Positions 8,228-16,803 of a stretch of 64,000 nucleotides of DNA are shown here, piece by piece. Position 1 is the stretch's first letter. Each line of letters begins with the position of its first letter. The position numbers and the translations under genes were made by a program. The stretch covers positions 1 through 64,000 of the forward strand of contig NZ_JADDRL010000020.1 in NCBI RefSeq assembly GCF_021538895.1. The letters are read 5' to 3'. The DNA comes from Streptomyces olivochromogenes. Its GTDB lineage: Bacteria > Actinomycetota > Actinomycetes > Streptomycetales > Streptomycetaceae. The notes under the pieces are model-generated. The model was not told the DNA's origin and did not search any database. It worked only from the letters and a program-made list of their open reading frames with translations.

Positions 8228-8243
8228 TTCAAGTCAACTTGAA
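8228..8243. promoter_or_regulatory. SoxR/MerR-like palindrome
   Basis: TTCAAGT, a 2-base spacer and ACTTGAA form a perfect palindrome about 90 bases before the gene at 8333. The core resembles operators of MerR-class redox regulators such as SoxR. No such regulator is adjacent, so it may be a relic or a site for a remote regulator. Confidence 0.38.
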
Positions 8244-8332
8244 GCGGTCTTACTGTCGCCATTGCCCCTCGCCGCTCAGACTGTCATCGGCCACTGCTGG
8301 GGTGGCCCTGGCAAGCCGGGCGGAGCGGGTCA

Positions 8333-8659
8333 ATGGCGTCCCTGGACATTTCGAGGATCGATCGTCGTGTGCGGGATGAGGTGAAAAAGCGGGGCTTGTT
8401 CCTCGTCTCACCCGACGAGATTCCTGGCGGAGTGGACGTCTTCGTCTTCGTGTGTACCGACCCGAACCCGAAAGACTGCGGGTTCACGAGGGTGGGGCAG
8501 GTGGTCGGGACCGGGACGTCGGGCAATTTCTTCCGCCCCTACGTGATGGACGGTGTGAACACGAAGCCGGCGGTGTCGCTCACGAGGCTCCAGGGGTTCT
8601 TCACAAGCTGGGAAGACGGGATCAAGGCTGTGCTCGTTGCGTACGACGATTGGCACTGA
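8333..8659 (+). CDS. Hypothetical protein
   Basis: A 108-residue protein that I do not recognise. It begins after GGAGCGGGTCA. The sequence has an N-terminal basic helix (ISRIDRRVRDEVKKRGLFLV), a central VDVFVFVCTDPNPKDCG segment with two cysteines, and a C-terminal GFFTSWEDGIKAVLVAYDDW. There is no signal peptide or membrane helix. Codon use is GC-rich at third positions, which supports real coding. Its end overlaps the pentapeptide-like fragment at 8637 in another frame. Confidence 0.6.
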   Translation: MASLDISRIDRRVRDEVKKRGLFLVSPDEIPGGVDVFVFVCTDPNPKDCGFTRVGQVVGTGTSGNFFRPYVMDGVNTKPAVSLTRLQGFFTSWEDGIKAVLVAYDDWH

Positions 8660-8897
8660 CGTGGGCCACGACTTCGACCTCACAGACGCCACGTTCGACG
8701 GCGGAGACCTCTCCGGCGCGGTGTTCTCCGGCGGCACGGTCAGCTTCATCGGCGCGCAGTTCTCCGGCGGCGGGGACAGCGCGGTCGACTTCGTCGGCGC
8801 GCGCGGTATGGCGCCGACTCACCTGGTCCCGCCGAGGGGGTCGCCCTTGCCGACCGGGCTCAGCCTGCCTCCTGCGTGGTACCCCGCCCCAGTCTGA
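8637..8897 (+). pseudogene. Pentapeptide-repeat protein C-terminal fragment
   Basis: The frame starting at a TTG near 8637 reads FDLTDATFDGGDLSGAVFSG and then FIGAQFSGG and VDFVGARG. These are degenerate A(D/N)LXX-type pentapeptide repeats ending in a proline-rich tail. Only about five repeats are present, compared with the dozens of a full right-handed beta-helix protein. The 5' part overlaps the end of the previous ORF, so this looks like a truncated remnant. Confidence 0.48.
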
Positions 8898-9271
8898 GAA
8901 GGCCTATCCCGGGGGCATGAGGCTGGCGGACTACAGCTGCGGGGGCTGGCCGTACTCGCCGGCGCCCGGCTCGGGGCCGTCGTGCTGGGTGATTAGAACA
9001 AAGTGGGAGTCTCGACCGCAGCGGCGGCAGGCACGTCTTCGGGGAGCTCGTCCTGAATGGCGAGTGCGTCGGCTGCCGGAACGTGGACCATCGAGCAGGG
9101 ACACAGCACCCGAGCGCGGGGCGTGCGCTTGTGGGCGATGCCCCGTAGGTCCGGTCATATCTCCTCTCCGTCCTGCTGCTGGTCTTGCCGCAACTCCGCG
9201 AAAACGATCACCGGATCGTGTCACCCTCCGCCTGTCCCTCTCATCAGGGTTTCGTTCGTGAGGAGTTCCCC
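8898..9271. other. Intergenic stretch with a coding-like reverse tract
   Basis: On the reverse strand, about 9150 to the TAA at 8993-8995 reads GIAHKRTPRARVLCPCSMVH then VPAADALAIQDELPEDVP in one frame. It looks protein-like, but a stop sits just upstream and no clean start is present. It may be a decayed small gene. Nothing else is recognisable before the DUF397 gene. Confidence 0.28.
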
Positions 9272-9466
9272 ATGTCCCAGCCTCCGGCTCACGTCGTCTG
9301 GCGGAAGAGCAGCTACAGCAGCGACTACACCGGCAACTGCGTGGAGGTCGCCGCGCTGGGTGCGTCCGTGGGCATCCGGGACTCGAAGCAGTCCCGTGGT
9401 CCCGTCCTCACGGTTCCGCGCAAGGCATTCGCCGTTTTCGTCGCCCACGCCGTGCAGGACGCGTAG
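9272..9466 (+). CDS. DUF397 domain-containing protein
   Basis: A 64-residue protein with the DUF397 signature: VVWRKSSYSSDYTGNCVEVA, then IRDSKQSRGPVLTVPRKAF and a short C-terminal helix. These small proteins usually sit next to XRE/DUF5753 regulators, and some pairs act as antisigma-like or toxin/antitoxin-like partners in Streptomyces development. Here the partner regulator is missing upstream, where only degraded sequence lies. GAGGAG nine bases before the ATG supports the start. Confidence 0.88.
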   Translation: MSQPPAHVVWRKSSYSSDYTGNCVEVAALGASVGIRDSKQSRGPVLTVPRKAFAVFVAHAVQDA

Positions 9467-9480
9467 CTACCGGTCAGCGT

Positions 9481-9516
9481 CTGTTGCCCCCCATTGGGCC
9501 CAATGGGGGGCAACAG
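9481..9516. terminator. Perfect 36-base palindromic terminator
   Basis: CTGTTGCCCCCCATTGGG (9481-9498) is followed immediately by its exact reverse complement (9499-9516), 14 bases after the DUF397 stop. The loop-less 18-bp arms would form a very stable hairpin on either strand. Confidence 0.78.
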
Positions 9517-9729
9517 GGTTCAGCGGGACTGGCCTTGCTGCCGAGCCTGGTCGGTCGTCGGCCCCGGGGCGAATGCCGATGGCCCGGGCGCGGGGCCTAG
9601 GCCGGTGCAGCCGCCCGCTAGCGACGACTTCTCTGTCAAGTCCAGCGTGTTGAGCAAGAGCTGACCGAACCCTCTGACCTGACGGGGGCGCTGAGCATGA
9701 TCACGGCTTGGACCAGTGCATGACGCTGC

Positions 9730-10668
9730 TCACGAGCCGTGGTGCGTGGTGAGCAGTCGCGTCTCTTGGGCCGCTCGTTCCCTCTGCCGCCAGGTTCCGG
9801 GCGGTTCTCCGTGGTGGCGGCGGAAGGCAGCGGCGAAGGCGAAGGGGGAACCGTAGCCGACGGCGTCGGCGATCTGGGGCAGAGTGAGATCATCGGCGCG
9901 CAGGTGGTCGCGGGCGATGGTCATGCGCCATTCGGTCAGGTACTGCATGGGGGCCTGGCCGAGTGCCTCCCGGAACACCCGCGCGAAGGCGGCCCGGGAC
10001 AGGCCGCTGATCTCGGCGAGTTCGGGGACCGTCCACGGGTGAGCCGCGTTGTCGTGCATGGCTTGGAGCGCGGTACCCAGCCGCGGGTCCGCGGATGCCC
10101 GGTACCAACGTGGTGCGGTCGTGCTGCGGCGGAAGTCGCTGCGGATGGCCAGGACGAGGAGCAGGTCCAGGAGGCGGTCCAGGACAATCTGCTGGGCGAG
10201 TTCGGTCCGGACCAGTTCCCGGGACAGCAACGTGATCACGTCCCGTAGGGGATCGTCGTCGGCCGCCGAGAGGGTCATGACCTGGGGCAGTGCGTCCAGG
10301 AGCCCGCTGCCGACGTCGCCGGAGAATTGGTAGGCGCCGCAGAGGAACACGGTGGCCTGCGGGTTGTCCCCGGGGCTCATCTGGGCGTGGCGTGCCCGGA
10401 ACTCCTGGGGCTCCAGGCATTCGGCGCCCGGCTCATGTCCGATGTAGTGGTTCGGCCCGCCGCGTACCAGCGTGACGCTTCCTGGTATGAGCTCCACGGT
10501 GCTGCCGGGGGTGTCCAGCCAGAGGTAGCCGCGGCCGCGGACGACCGTGTGCACCGACAGCTGTATCGAACCACCCAGCCGCAGTCCCCACGGCGGTTCG
10601 GCGACCGTCCGCGCGAACACCGCGCCGGTGGCGCGTGCCCGCACCAGGTGGTCGGTCAACAGGTCCAT
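9730..10668 (-). CDS. AraC family regulator with cupin domain
   Basis: A 312-residue protein. The N-terminal half is a cupin-type effector domain with GSIQLSVHTVVRGRGYLWLD. The last 100 residues carry two helix-turn-helix motifs: WTVPELAEISGLSRAAFARV and LTLPQIADAVGYGSPFAFAA, with the conserved Phe-Arg-Arg finish. It is divergent from the NmrA/SnoaL operon at 10780, which it likely activates or represses. The start at MDLLTDHLV matches the family; a TTG 36 bases upstream is possible. Confidence 0.92.
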   Translation of the reverse strand: MDLLTDHLVRARATGAVFARTVAEPPWGLRLGGSIQLSVHTVVRGRGYLWLDTPGSTVELIPGSVTLVRGGPNHYIGHEPGAECLEPQEFRARHAQMSPGDNPQATVFLCGAYQFSGDVGSGLLDALPQVMTLSAADDDPLRDVITLLSRELVRTELAQQIVLDRLLDLLLVLAIRSDFRRSTTAPRWYRASADPRLGTALQAMHDNAAHPWTVPELAEISGLSRAAFARVFREALGQAPMQYLTEWRMTIARDHLRADDLTLPQIADAVGYGSPFAFAAAFRRHHGEPPGTWRQRERAAQETRLLTTHHGS

Positions 10669-10779
10669 GGGGTCAGCTTGACCAGCGCGAACACCCAGGG
10701 TCAAGGTGTGAGAGCTTCACGTAAAAAGACAAGCGAATCACGCATGGAGGATCTCGCTCCGAGCTTCGAGCATGGAGTC

Positions 10780-11628
10780 ATGAACAACGAAGCCTCCACC
10801 GCACTCATCCTTGGCGGAACCGGCCGGACCGGTTCCCTGCTGGCCGACGCGCTCGCCCAGCGAGGAAGCATCACCCGTACCGCGGCACGTAGCGGAGCGG
10901 ACGTCCGGTTCGACTGGGACGACCCGGCCACCCACGCGGCCGCTCTCGCCGGAGCTGACCGTCTCTATCTGGTGACACCCACCATGCGCGTCAGCTACGC
11001 CGACCAGGTCGGCGCCTTCCTGGACCTCGCCGAGGCGGCCGGCGTGCGCCACGTCACCTACCTGAGCGTCTACAACGCCGACCATGCGCCGACGGGGACC
11101 GACATCGCGGCCGTCGAGGCCGATCTGGCATCCCGGGGCGGCATCACGCACTCGGTCCTGCGCCCCTCGTGGGTGATGCAGAACTTCGCCGACGATCACC
11201 TCCCGGTCATCGACGGAGTGATCACGGCCCCGAGCGCAGGCGGAAGGGAAGCCTTCGTCGACGCGGCCGACATCGCGGCGGTCGCGGCCGAGACGCTGCT
11301 GGACCCCGAAACCCACGCCGACACCACCTACTCGCTCACTGGCCCGCAGGCCCTCACCTTCCAGGACATCGCGGACGCCATCGCCTCCGTGAGCGGCCGC
11401 CCCGTCACCTACCGCGACATCGACCAGGAGACGTGGATCAACGGCGCGCTCGCCATAGGCGTCCCCGCCGACTACGCGGTGATGATGCGCTGGCTCACCG
11501 GTGCCATCGTCGCCGGCAACGGTGCCACGCCCACCGGCGACACCGAGAAGGTCACCGGCCGGCCGGCCACCACCTTCCGCGAGTTCGCCGAGCGCAACGC
11601 CCACGCCTGGACCTCGGAGGCGAAGTGA
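10780..11628 (+). CDS. NmrA-like NAD(P)-binding reductase
   Basis: A 282-residue atypical short-chain dehydrogenase. ALILGGTGRTGSLLADAL near residues 7-24 is the NmrA-type GxxGxxG nucleotide site, and SVLRPSWVMQNF is the typical central motif. The usual YxxxK catalytic pair is absent, as in most NmrA proteins, which act as redox sensors or quinone-type reductases. The ATG at 10780 has GGAG just upstream. The stop overlaps the GTG of the SnoaL gene, so the two are translationally coupled and probably act on the same substrate. Confidence 0.92.
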   Translation: MNNEASTALILGGTGRTGSLLADALAQRGSITRTAARSGADVRFDWDDPATHAAALAGADRLYLVTPTMRVSYADQVGAFLDLAEAAGVRHVTYLSVYNADHAPTGTDIAAVEADLASRGGITHSVLRPSWVMQNFADDHLPVIDGVITAPSAGGREAFVDAADIAAVAAETLLDPETHADTTYSLTGPQALTFQDIADAIASVSGRPVTYRDIDQETWINGALAIGVPADYAVMMRWLTGAIVAGNGATPTGDTEKVTGRPATTFREFAERNAHAWTSEAK

Positions 11629-12077
11629 CCAAGACCGTCAGCGACGACACTCCCCTGGTCGGGGCGAACAGCCCGTTCTTCCGCATCATCAAGCAGGGGC
11701 TGGATGGCCTGGCCGACGGGGACGACTACTACGACCTGCTGGCCGAGGATGTGGTCTTCGAATACGTGATCACCGTGCCGGGCTACCCCCGGCGGGTCGA
11801 GGGACGCCAGGCAATCACCGACCTGTACAGCGACTACGGCGACTACGTGACGCTGCACGGTGCGGACAACCTGCGCGTCCACCGGGACCCCGAGACATCG
11901 GTGGTGGTCCTGGAGTACGAAGTGCACGGCACGTCGGTCCAGACGGGGCGGCCGTACGACAACCGCTTCGTCTCCGTCGTGACCATCAAAGACCGCAAGG
12001 TGACGCACTGGCGCGACTACCTGGACCCCATCGCCGTATTCGACGCCCAGGGATGGCCGCAAGTCCGCCGCTCGTAA
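11625..12077 (+). CDS. SnoaL-like (NTF2 fold) protein
   Basis: A 150-residue protein of the SnoaL/NTF2 fold: DGDDYYDLLAEDVVFEYVIT, GRQAITDLYSDYGDY, and the strand pair ending in VTHWRDYLDPIAVF. Members include polyketide cyclases, ketosteroid isomerases and unassigned ligand-binding proteins. It begins with a GTG that overlaps the TGA of the NmrA gene by three bases, indicating coupled expression. Its partner suggests a small oxidised or cyclic substrate. Confidence 0.89.
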   Translation: MTKTVSDDTPLVGANSPFFRIIKQGLDGLADGDDYYDLLAEDVVFEYVITVPGYPRRVEGRQAITDLYSDYGDYVTLHGADNLRVHRDPETSVVVLEYEVHGTSVQTGRPYDNRFVSVVTIKDRKVTHWRDYLDPIAVFDAQGWPQVRRS

Positions 12078-12154
12078 CAGCCAGCGCACCCGCCGAGGCC
12101 GCTGTCACCCAGGCGATCCGCCTTCCTCGCCAAGGCGCTGACGCCTGCGCCCTT

Positions 12155-12193
12155 CGCACGCCCGCGTCTGCTGCAAGCCGACGCGGGCGTGCG
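12155..12193. terminator. Hairpin terminator after the NmrA-SnoaL operon
   Basis: A perfect 14-bp stem, CGCACGCCCGCGTC (12155-12168) with GACGCGGGCGTGCG (12180-12193), lies 77 bases after the SnoaL stop. Confidence 0.75.
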
Positions 12194-12512
12194 GCCTTCA
12201 AGTGACACCGAGTCACTCAACCGCGCGCATCATCTCCTGAACGGACCGGAGATATCCATGAGGCACAGGTGCTTCCGACCGCTCTCGGCCGCGGTCCTGG
12301 CTCGGGCAGGCATCAGGATGGAACTGACGGTGCATCAATCGGGCATCGGATGCGATGCCGATGTGCTGTCGTCGCCGTACGGCGGCGAGGGTCCTGCTCA
12401 GGCCGACCGGTGGTGTCGTGGACGCTGCGGATGGGGCCACAGCCGGTCTGGGAGCGTCCCGGCTGCGGCCCGGGGCCGCCTCACTTGCCCGCGCGAGGCG
12501 GGGGCTGCGGGG
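12194..12512. other. Intergenic stretch without recognisable gene
   Basis: Short open frames exist on both strands here, but none has a good ribosome site or a recognisable motif. I see no IS end, operator or structured element that I can support. Confidence 0.3.
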
Positions 12513-13421
12513 TCAGGGAAGGAGGACGACCTTGCCCTCGTTGCGGCGGGCTTCGATGTCGGCGTGGGCCTGCGGGGCCTCCGCCAGGGGGTAGGCCCGC
12601 CACACCGGGACGTCGAGCTTGCCTGCGGCGATCAGGCCGGCCAGCTGCGGCAAGGCCTCGGGGAACCGGTCGGCGGGGTCCATGCCGGTGAAGCGCACCC
12701 CGTGCTGGGCGAAGGACGGGTCGGCGATGGTGATGACCTGGCCGGCGTCGCCGGCCAGGGTGACGGACTCGGCGAGCACGCCCGCGCCGGAGGCGTCGAA
12801 CACGAAGTCCACCCCGTCCGGAGCGGCGGCCCTGACCCGCTCCACCCAGCCCTCGCCGTGGCCGACGGCGGTGGCGCCGAGGCCGCTGACGCGCTCGATG
12901 TCCTGCTCAGCGACGGTGCCGACCACGGCGATGCCGCGGGCGGCGGCCAGCTGCACCGCGATGGTGCCGACGCTGCCGCCCGCACCGTGGATCAGCAGGG
13001 TCTGGCCCGCCTCGACCCCCAGGTGCTCCAGGGCGCGGTAGGCGGCCTCGCCGACGGTGATCAGGCCGGCTGCGGTCTCGAACGACAGCTCCTTCGGCTT
13101 GGCGTACGGCCGGTCCAGTAGCGCGTATTCGCTGTAGCCACCGACCGAAGCGACGCCGAAGACCTCGTCGCCGACCGCGAAGCTCGCGTCCTCGCCGACC
13201 TTGTCGACCACACCGGCGACGTCCCAGCCCGGGATCATCGGGAACTCGACGGGGAAGACGCCCTGCATCATCCCCGCGCGGATCCGCACGTCGATGGGGT
13301 TCACGGCGGCGGCCCGCACCCGGACGCGGACCTGGCCCGGGCCCGGCTCCGGCGCCGGGACCTCCGACAGCGTCAGCACGCCGGGCGCGCCGTACTCGGA
13401 GAAAGTGATCGCAGTGGACAT
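12513..13421 (-). CDS. Zinc-type alcohol dehydrogenase / quinone oxidoreductase
   Basis: A 302-residue medium-chain reductase. The N-terminal GroES-like domain has AVNPIDVRIRAGMMQG and IPGWDVAGVVDKVGEDASF; the NADPH-binding Rossmann domain has LLIHGAGGSVGTIAVQLA. The catalytic zinc cysteine cluster is absent, as in quinone oxidoreductases that reduce quinones or enals. The ATG of MSTAITF has GGGAG upstream. It is divergent from a TetR gene with four repeated half-sites in between, so it is probably de-repressed by an electrophile. Confidence 0.93.
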   Translation of the reverse strand: MSTAITFSEYGAPGVLTLSEVPAPEPGPGQVRVRVRAAAVNPIDVRIRAGMMQGVFPVEFPMIPGWDVAGVVDKVGEDASFAVGDEVFGVASVGGYSEYALLDRPYAKPKELSFETAAGLITVGEAAYRALEHLGVEAGQTLLIHGAGGSVGTIAVQLAAARGIAVVGTVAEQDIERVSGLGATAVGHGEGWVERVRAAAPDGVDFVFDASGAGVLAESVTLAGDAGQVITIADPSFAQHGVRFTGMDPADRFPEALPQLAGLIAAGKLDVPVWRAYPLAEAPQAHADIEARRNEGKVVLLP

Positions 13422-13472
13422 CAGGAACTCCCACAGGGAAGGGAAACTGCACACATCCTGAATCATTCAGTG

Positions 13473-13548
13473 CGTGTGATTACCCTTCCTGTGTATCACA
13501 CGTGACGTGTGATTAATGAAGGCCGGCGGCCGTGACCCTCATCACACG
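13473..13548. promoter_or_regulatory. Four-arm TetR operator array
   Basis: CGTGTGAT (13473-13480), ATCACACG (13495-13502), CGTGTGAT (13506-13513) and ATCACACG (13541-13548) alternate in orientation. The middle pair forms a perfect palindrome with a 3-base spacer. All four lie between the divergent quinone reductase and TetR genes. Confidence 0.55.
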
Positions 13549-13578
13549 CCATGTATGATTCTTGGGTAGGATGGCCTC

Positions 13579-14196
13579 ATGTCCTCCACGCCCGTCCACC
13601 GCCGCCAGCCGGCCCTGAGCAACCCGCGAGTCCAGCGCACCCGCGCCCGCATCCTCACCGTCGCCCGTGAGCTGCTGCCCGAGGTCGGGCCGACCGGACT
13701 GACCTACGCGCTGCTGGCCGAGCGGGCCGACGTCACCCGCCAGACCCTCTACCGGCACTGGGCCAACCGCGCCGCCCTGCTCTTCGACCTCATCCTCGAA
13801 GGACCCGACCTCGGCGCTTACCCCGAGCCGGGCAGCGACGTGCGCGCCGTGGCCACCGCCTGGCTGAAGAGCCTGCGCACCGGCATCAGCGACCCCGCCA
13901 TCCGTACCGCCGTCCTCGCCGTCACCGCCCAGGCCGACCACGACCCCGACAGCGCCCAGGCCCTCGTCCGCATCGGCGAAGACCGCCACGCCGCGCTGAA
14001 CAAACTGCTCGAACCCTCCGGCGTCCAGATCAGCAACGACGAGTACACGATGCTCTACGGGCCCGTCCTCGCCCGGCTCTTCCTCGACCGCGGCCAGGTC
14101 ACCGACACCTTGATCGACACCGTCGTCACCCAGTGGCTCACCACCCTCGAACACCCAGGCGCACTCCCGCAGCCACACCCCCCGACCAGAGCCTGA
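13579..14196 (+). CDS. TetR family transcriptional regulator
   Basis: A 205-residue repressor. The N-terminal domain has VQRTRARILTVARELLPEVG and the helix-turn-helix LLAERADVTRQTLYRHWANR. The C-terminal all-helical part would bind the ligand, with DDEYTMLYGPVLARLFL-type helices. The ATG lies after the operator array at 13473-13548. Auto-regulation and repression of the divergent quinone reductase are inferred. The C-terminus is proline-rich and probably disordered. Confidence 0.93.
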   Translation: MSSTPVHRRQPALSNPRVQRTRARILTVARELLPEVGPTGLTYALLAERADVTRQTLYRHWANRAALLFDLILEGPDLGAYPEPGSDVRAVATAWLKSLRTGISDPAIRTAVLAVTAQADHDPDSAQALVRIGEDRHAALNKLLEPSGVQISNDEYTMLYGPVLARLFLDRGQVTDTLIDTVVTQWLTTLEHPGALPQPHPPTRA

Positions 14197-14445
14197 TCAC
14201 AGAGCACCACCCGGACCTAGCCGCCGCACTCCTCAGAACGGCTGTCCGCGTCGGGCAGATCGCAGAGCAATGGACCTCAGGGAGGGGCATCACGCTGGCA
14301 GTGTCGGTTTCTTCGGGAGTCTTTTTGCGGCGAGCATCAAGATCAATCTCAGTGACTCTTAATGTCCCTCAGGTGCTGCGGCGCCGCCCGCTTGGTCGTG
14401 ATGAGAGCCGGGACATCCCGTCAAGGGCATCCGGGGTCGGTCCAC

Positions 14446-14556
14446 GATCGTGCGGCGGATCACGGGCTTCGGCTCAGCGCCGCGATACGTCCGCACCGCA
14501 TGCCCACACAAACCCGACGGGTACTTCCTCGGGCGAACCTCAGGCCCTGATGCCAC
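14446..14556 (-). pseudogene. IS3-family OrfA N-terminal remnant
   Basis: The reverse strand reads RPRKYPSGLCGHAVRTYRGA then EPKPVIRR, the opening of an IS3-type OrfA helix-turn-helix protein (usual form PRKYP-ELRERAVRMYRE). Similarity ends after about 37 codons, and no OrfB is present. The rest of the 14197-14678 gap holds nothing I can identify, so this is a decayed insertion. Confidence 0.55.
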
Positions 14557-14678
14557 CCGAACGACACTGTGAGGTTCCTCGGTGCATCGATCTTTTCGTG
14601 ATCAACTCTGACCGGACAAGCGGAAGTCACGCGGCCGGAAGTGCCGTATTACCCGCGATCGGCTAGGAGTGTCTCGGC

Positions 14679-15170
14679 ATGCGTAATTTCGGATTGCTCG
14701 GTCGGAGTTCCGTGGCAGCCTTGAGTGCGGTTGTGTTCTCCGCTCCCCTGGCTTCAGCTGCTGCCGCCTCATCCCTGGCCGACGGCCAACAGGGCGAGCA
14801 GGTGCTGTCACTGATCGCGAAGACCACTCAGTTCACACCGAACGGCTCGGGCGATGCCCAGGGCAACGGGTTCACGCTCGCCAACGACCTCTACCGCGAC
14901 GACCAGAGGGTCGGCTCCGGCGCCGGAGGCTGCACCATTGTCCGCCTTGAGGCAGGTGCGAGCACCGGCACCTTGCAGTGCCTCATCACCTTTGCCCTCA
15001 GCGACGGTGACATCACGGTCCAGGGCTTTGCTCCCTACGCCCCGCCGCCTCGCGACTTCAATCTATCGATCAACGGCGGCACGGGGAGCTACGCGGCAAG
15101 CCGGGGCTACGTGCACGGGCACACTGTGGACGACACGACCACCGAACTCACATTCCACATCACGCCCTGA
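14679..15170 (+). CDS. Secreted allene-oxide-cyclase-like barrel protein
   Basis: A 163-residue exported protein. Residues 1-28 are a signal peptide ending in ASAAAAS. The mature part is beta-rich, with GNGFTLANDLYRDDQRVGSG, CTIVRLEAGASTGTLQC and FNLSINGGTGSYAASRGYVH. This fits the dirigent/allene-oxide-cyclase barrel found in many actinomycete secreted proteins, whose role is unknown. The two cysteines may pair. AGGAGTG precedes the ATG. Assignment rests on pattern only. Confidence 0.72.
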   Translation: MRNFGLLGRSSVAALSAVVFSAPLASAAAASSLADGQQGEQVLSLIAKTTQFTPNGSGDAQGNGFTLANDLYRDDQRVGSGAGGCTIVRLEAGASTGTLQCLITFALSDGDITVQGFAPYAPPPRDFNLSINGGTGSYAASRGYVHGHTVDDTTTELTFHITP

Positions 15171-15344
15171 ACGACGCGCTCACCCCGGAAGCCGTGACGC
15201 CGAGCCTGAACAGGCGGCGGATGTGGGACGAGGTTGATGAGGCGCAGGCCGCGTTTATCCTCGGCGCAGCCTCCAGGATGATGAGGTCTGCAAGACTTGG
15301 CGGGCGCCGCAATCCGAGCGCGCCCCCTCCCGTGTGGCGCTCGG

Positions 15345-15500
15345 TCAGCTGGCCTGGGCTTGTTCGGCTTGGGCCTTGGTGTGAGCGAGGCGGTAGGACT
15401 CGCTGCCGGTCTGGATGCTGGCGCCGTTGAAAGTCGGCCGGTCGACGATGGCCGCGGCCAGCAGCTTCAAGGCCTGCCGGATGTAGTCGAGGCCGGAGGA
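15345..15500 (-). pseudogene. IstB-like (IS21) ATPase C-terminal remnant
   Basis: The reverse strand gives LLAAAIVDRPTFNGASIQTG then SESYRLAHTKAQAEQAQAS and a TGA at 15345-15347. This resembles the C-terminal tail of IS21 IstB helper ATPases (DRL-HH---I-T-GESYRL---). The Walker motifs and the IstA gene are missing. It fills most of the gap between the secreted protein and the GntR gene. Confidence 0.45.
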
Positions 15501-15515
15501 ACGCAGGATGGTGCG

Positions 15516-15926
15516 TCAGGGCCGGCGGGGTGGCGGTTCGATCGCCTCGATGCGAGCTGCCAAGTCGCTGTAGAGGGCTTCCAGCCTTCTCACCCGCTCG
15601 GCAAGGTCTGCTTGTGGTTCGCCTTCCGTGTGTTCGGGGCCAGGATCGAGAACGTACGTGTCCCGGTACTCGTCATGCAGTTGCAGGAGCCCGGCCCTGC
15701 GTAGCTCCCGGATTGCGTTGCCGATGTCGTCCTCCGGTACCCCGTATTGGTCCCGCACTTCGGAAACTGTCGGCAGAACGTCACCGAAGACGTAGCGGCG
15801 TTGCGCCAGGCCGTCCCGGATGTGGTGGACGAACTCCTCGCGTGCTTGTTCCCTCTCGCTCGTCGTCGGCCCCGGCAGACGGATCGTCTTCAGCTGCGAG
15901 GGCCGGTCGTACTTCCTTTCCGGCAT
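15516..15926 (-). CDS. GntR family transcriptional regulator (short)
   Basis: A 136-residue protein with a GntR winged helix: EEFVHHIRDGLAQRRYVFGD, LPTVSEVRDQYGVPEDDI and IRELRRAGLLQLHDEYRDTY. A C-terminal coiled-coil-like tail (ERVRRLEALYSDLAARIEAI) replaces a ligand domain, as in short YtrA-like regulators of mobile or conjugative regions. GGAGG precedes the ATG. Its target is unknown. Confidence 0.84.
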   Translation of the reverse strand: MPERKYDRPSQLKTIRLPGPTTSEREQAREEFVHHIRDGLAQRRYVFGDVLPTVSEVRDQYGVPEDDIGNAIRELRRAGLLQLHDEYRDTYVLDPGPEHTEGEPQADLAERVRRLEALYSDLAARIEAIEPPPRRP

Positions 15927-15996
15927 CGTTCAAAGCCTCCCCCTGGTCGTCGACACCCTGCCCCGCTCCAGCGTCTCGGTTACGGCGCACTGCGGG

Positions 15997-16803
15997 TCAG
16001 GGAGCGGGCGATGAAGGCCCGCGGATGACAATCGGTTCTTCGGCCTCGGCGCGGGCGCGGGCCATAGCGCCCTCGACCTCGTCGCGGGTGACTTCCTTGT
16101 AGAAGCGTTCCCCGTGGGCGTCGGTGATGTCGATGACGATGCTGGTCCATTCCTCGGCGGGCTCCTCGGGTACATGCCCGAGCTGGTATTCGGCATCCCG
16201 GAGCAGTTCCTCCGTCACCCGAACCCCGGTCAGCCGCTCGGCGAGAGCGAAGACCGCCGCCTTGGTGTCGACGCGCCCGCTCGTCTCGCCCTCGTCGTCG
16301 GCAAGTTGGAATCCGACCTCACGCATCACCGAGTTGAGGGCATCGGGAGTGCTGCCGTCCCTGGCTGTGGGCCACTCGAAGGTGGTCCGAAGTACCCCGT
16401 CCTCATACCAGTGGAAGAAGTGCATGGGCTTGCCTCCATTGCTGGAGTGCACCACGGCGCGCCCGCCCGCGGACAGGGCCTCCAGGAAACGCGGCTGCAT
16501 CCCCATGCCGCCGTCTCCGACGTGCAGGACGAGCGTCCAGTCGCCGCCTTCGCCCGGGACGGTGAACGCGCCGGCGATGAAGGACTCGTCCCAGTAGTCC
16601 GCCGGGTCGAGCAGTTCATCCCGCCGCTCGATCAGCGCGTCCGCGCCTGTGCACGTGCCTTGGGGTTCCGCCTGCATCACCCGTAGTACCTCCGTCGGGG
16701 CGACGCCTCGCACCAGGGTCAGGGTGTACCCGGTCTCCAGCGCGTAGCGGAGCAGCGGGGAGGACCGTATCCAGGCATAGTCATGTGCGGTCGCCGACGT
16801 CAT
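15997..16803 (-). CDS. DUF6461 family protein
   Basis: A 268-residue cytoplasmic protein of the actinomycete DUF6461 group: DYAWIRSSPLLRYALETGYT, a region with DWTLVLHVGDGGMG, and RAVVHSSNGGKPMHFFHWYE with a sugar- or barrel-like pattern. Its function is unknown, and members often occur near toxin-type or telomere-proximal genes. It has no signal peptide or membrane segment. The C-terminus has a coiled region (EVEGAMARARAEAEEP). Confidence 0.8.
   Translation of the reverse strand: MTSATAHDYAWIRSSPLLRYALETGYTLTLVRGVAPTEVLRVMQAEPQGTCTGADALIERRDELLDPADYWDESFIAGAFTVPGEGGDWTLVLHVGDGGMGMQPRFLEALSAGGRAVVHSSNGGKPMHFFHWYEDGVLRTTFEWPTARDGSTPDALNSVMREVGFQLADDEGETSGRVDTKAAVFALAERLTGVRVTEELLRDAEYQLGHVPEEPAEEWTSIVIDITDAHGERFYKEVTRDEVEGAMARARAEAEEPIVIRGPSSPAP

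Noticed and set aside
12189..13121. 310-codon + strand frame opposite the quinone reductase
   Set aside because: Gly/Val/Asp-rich antisense shadow without start signal or motif.
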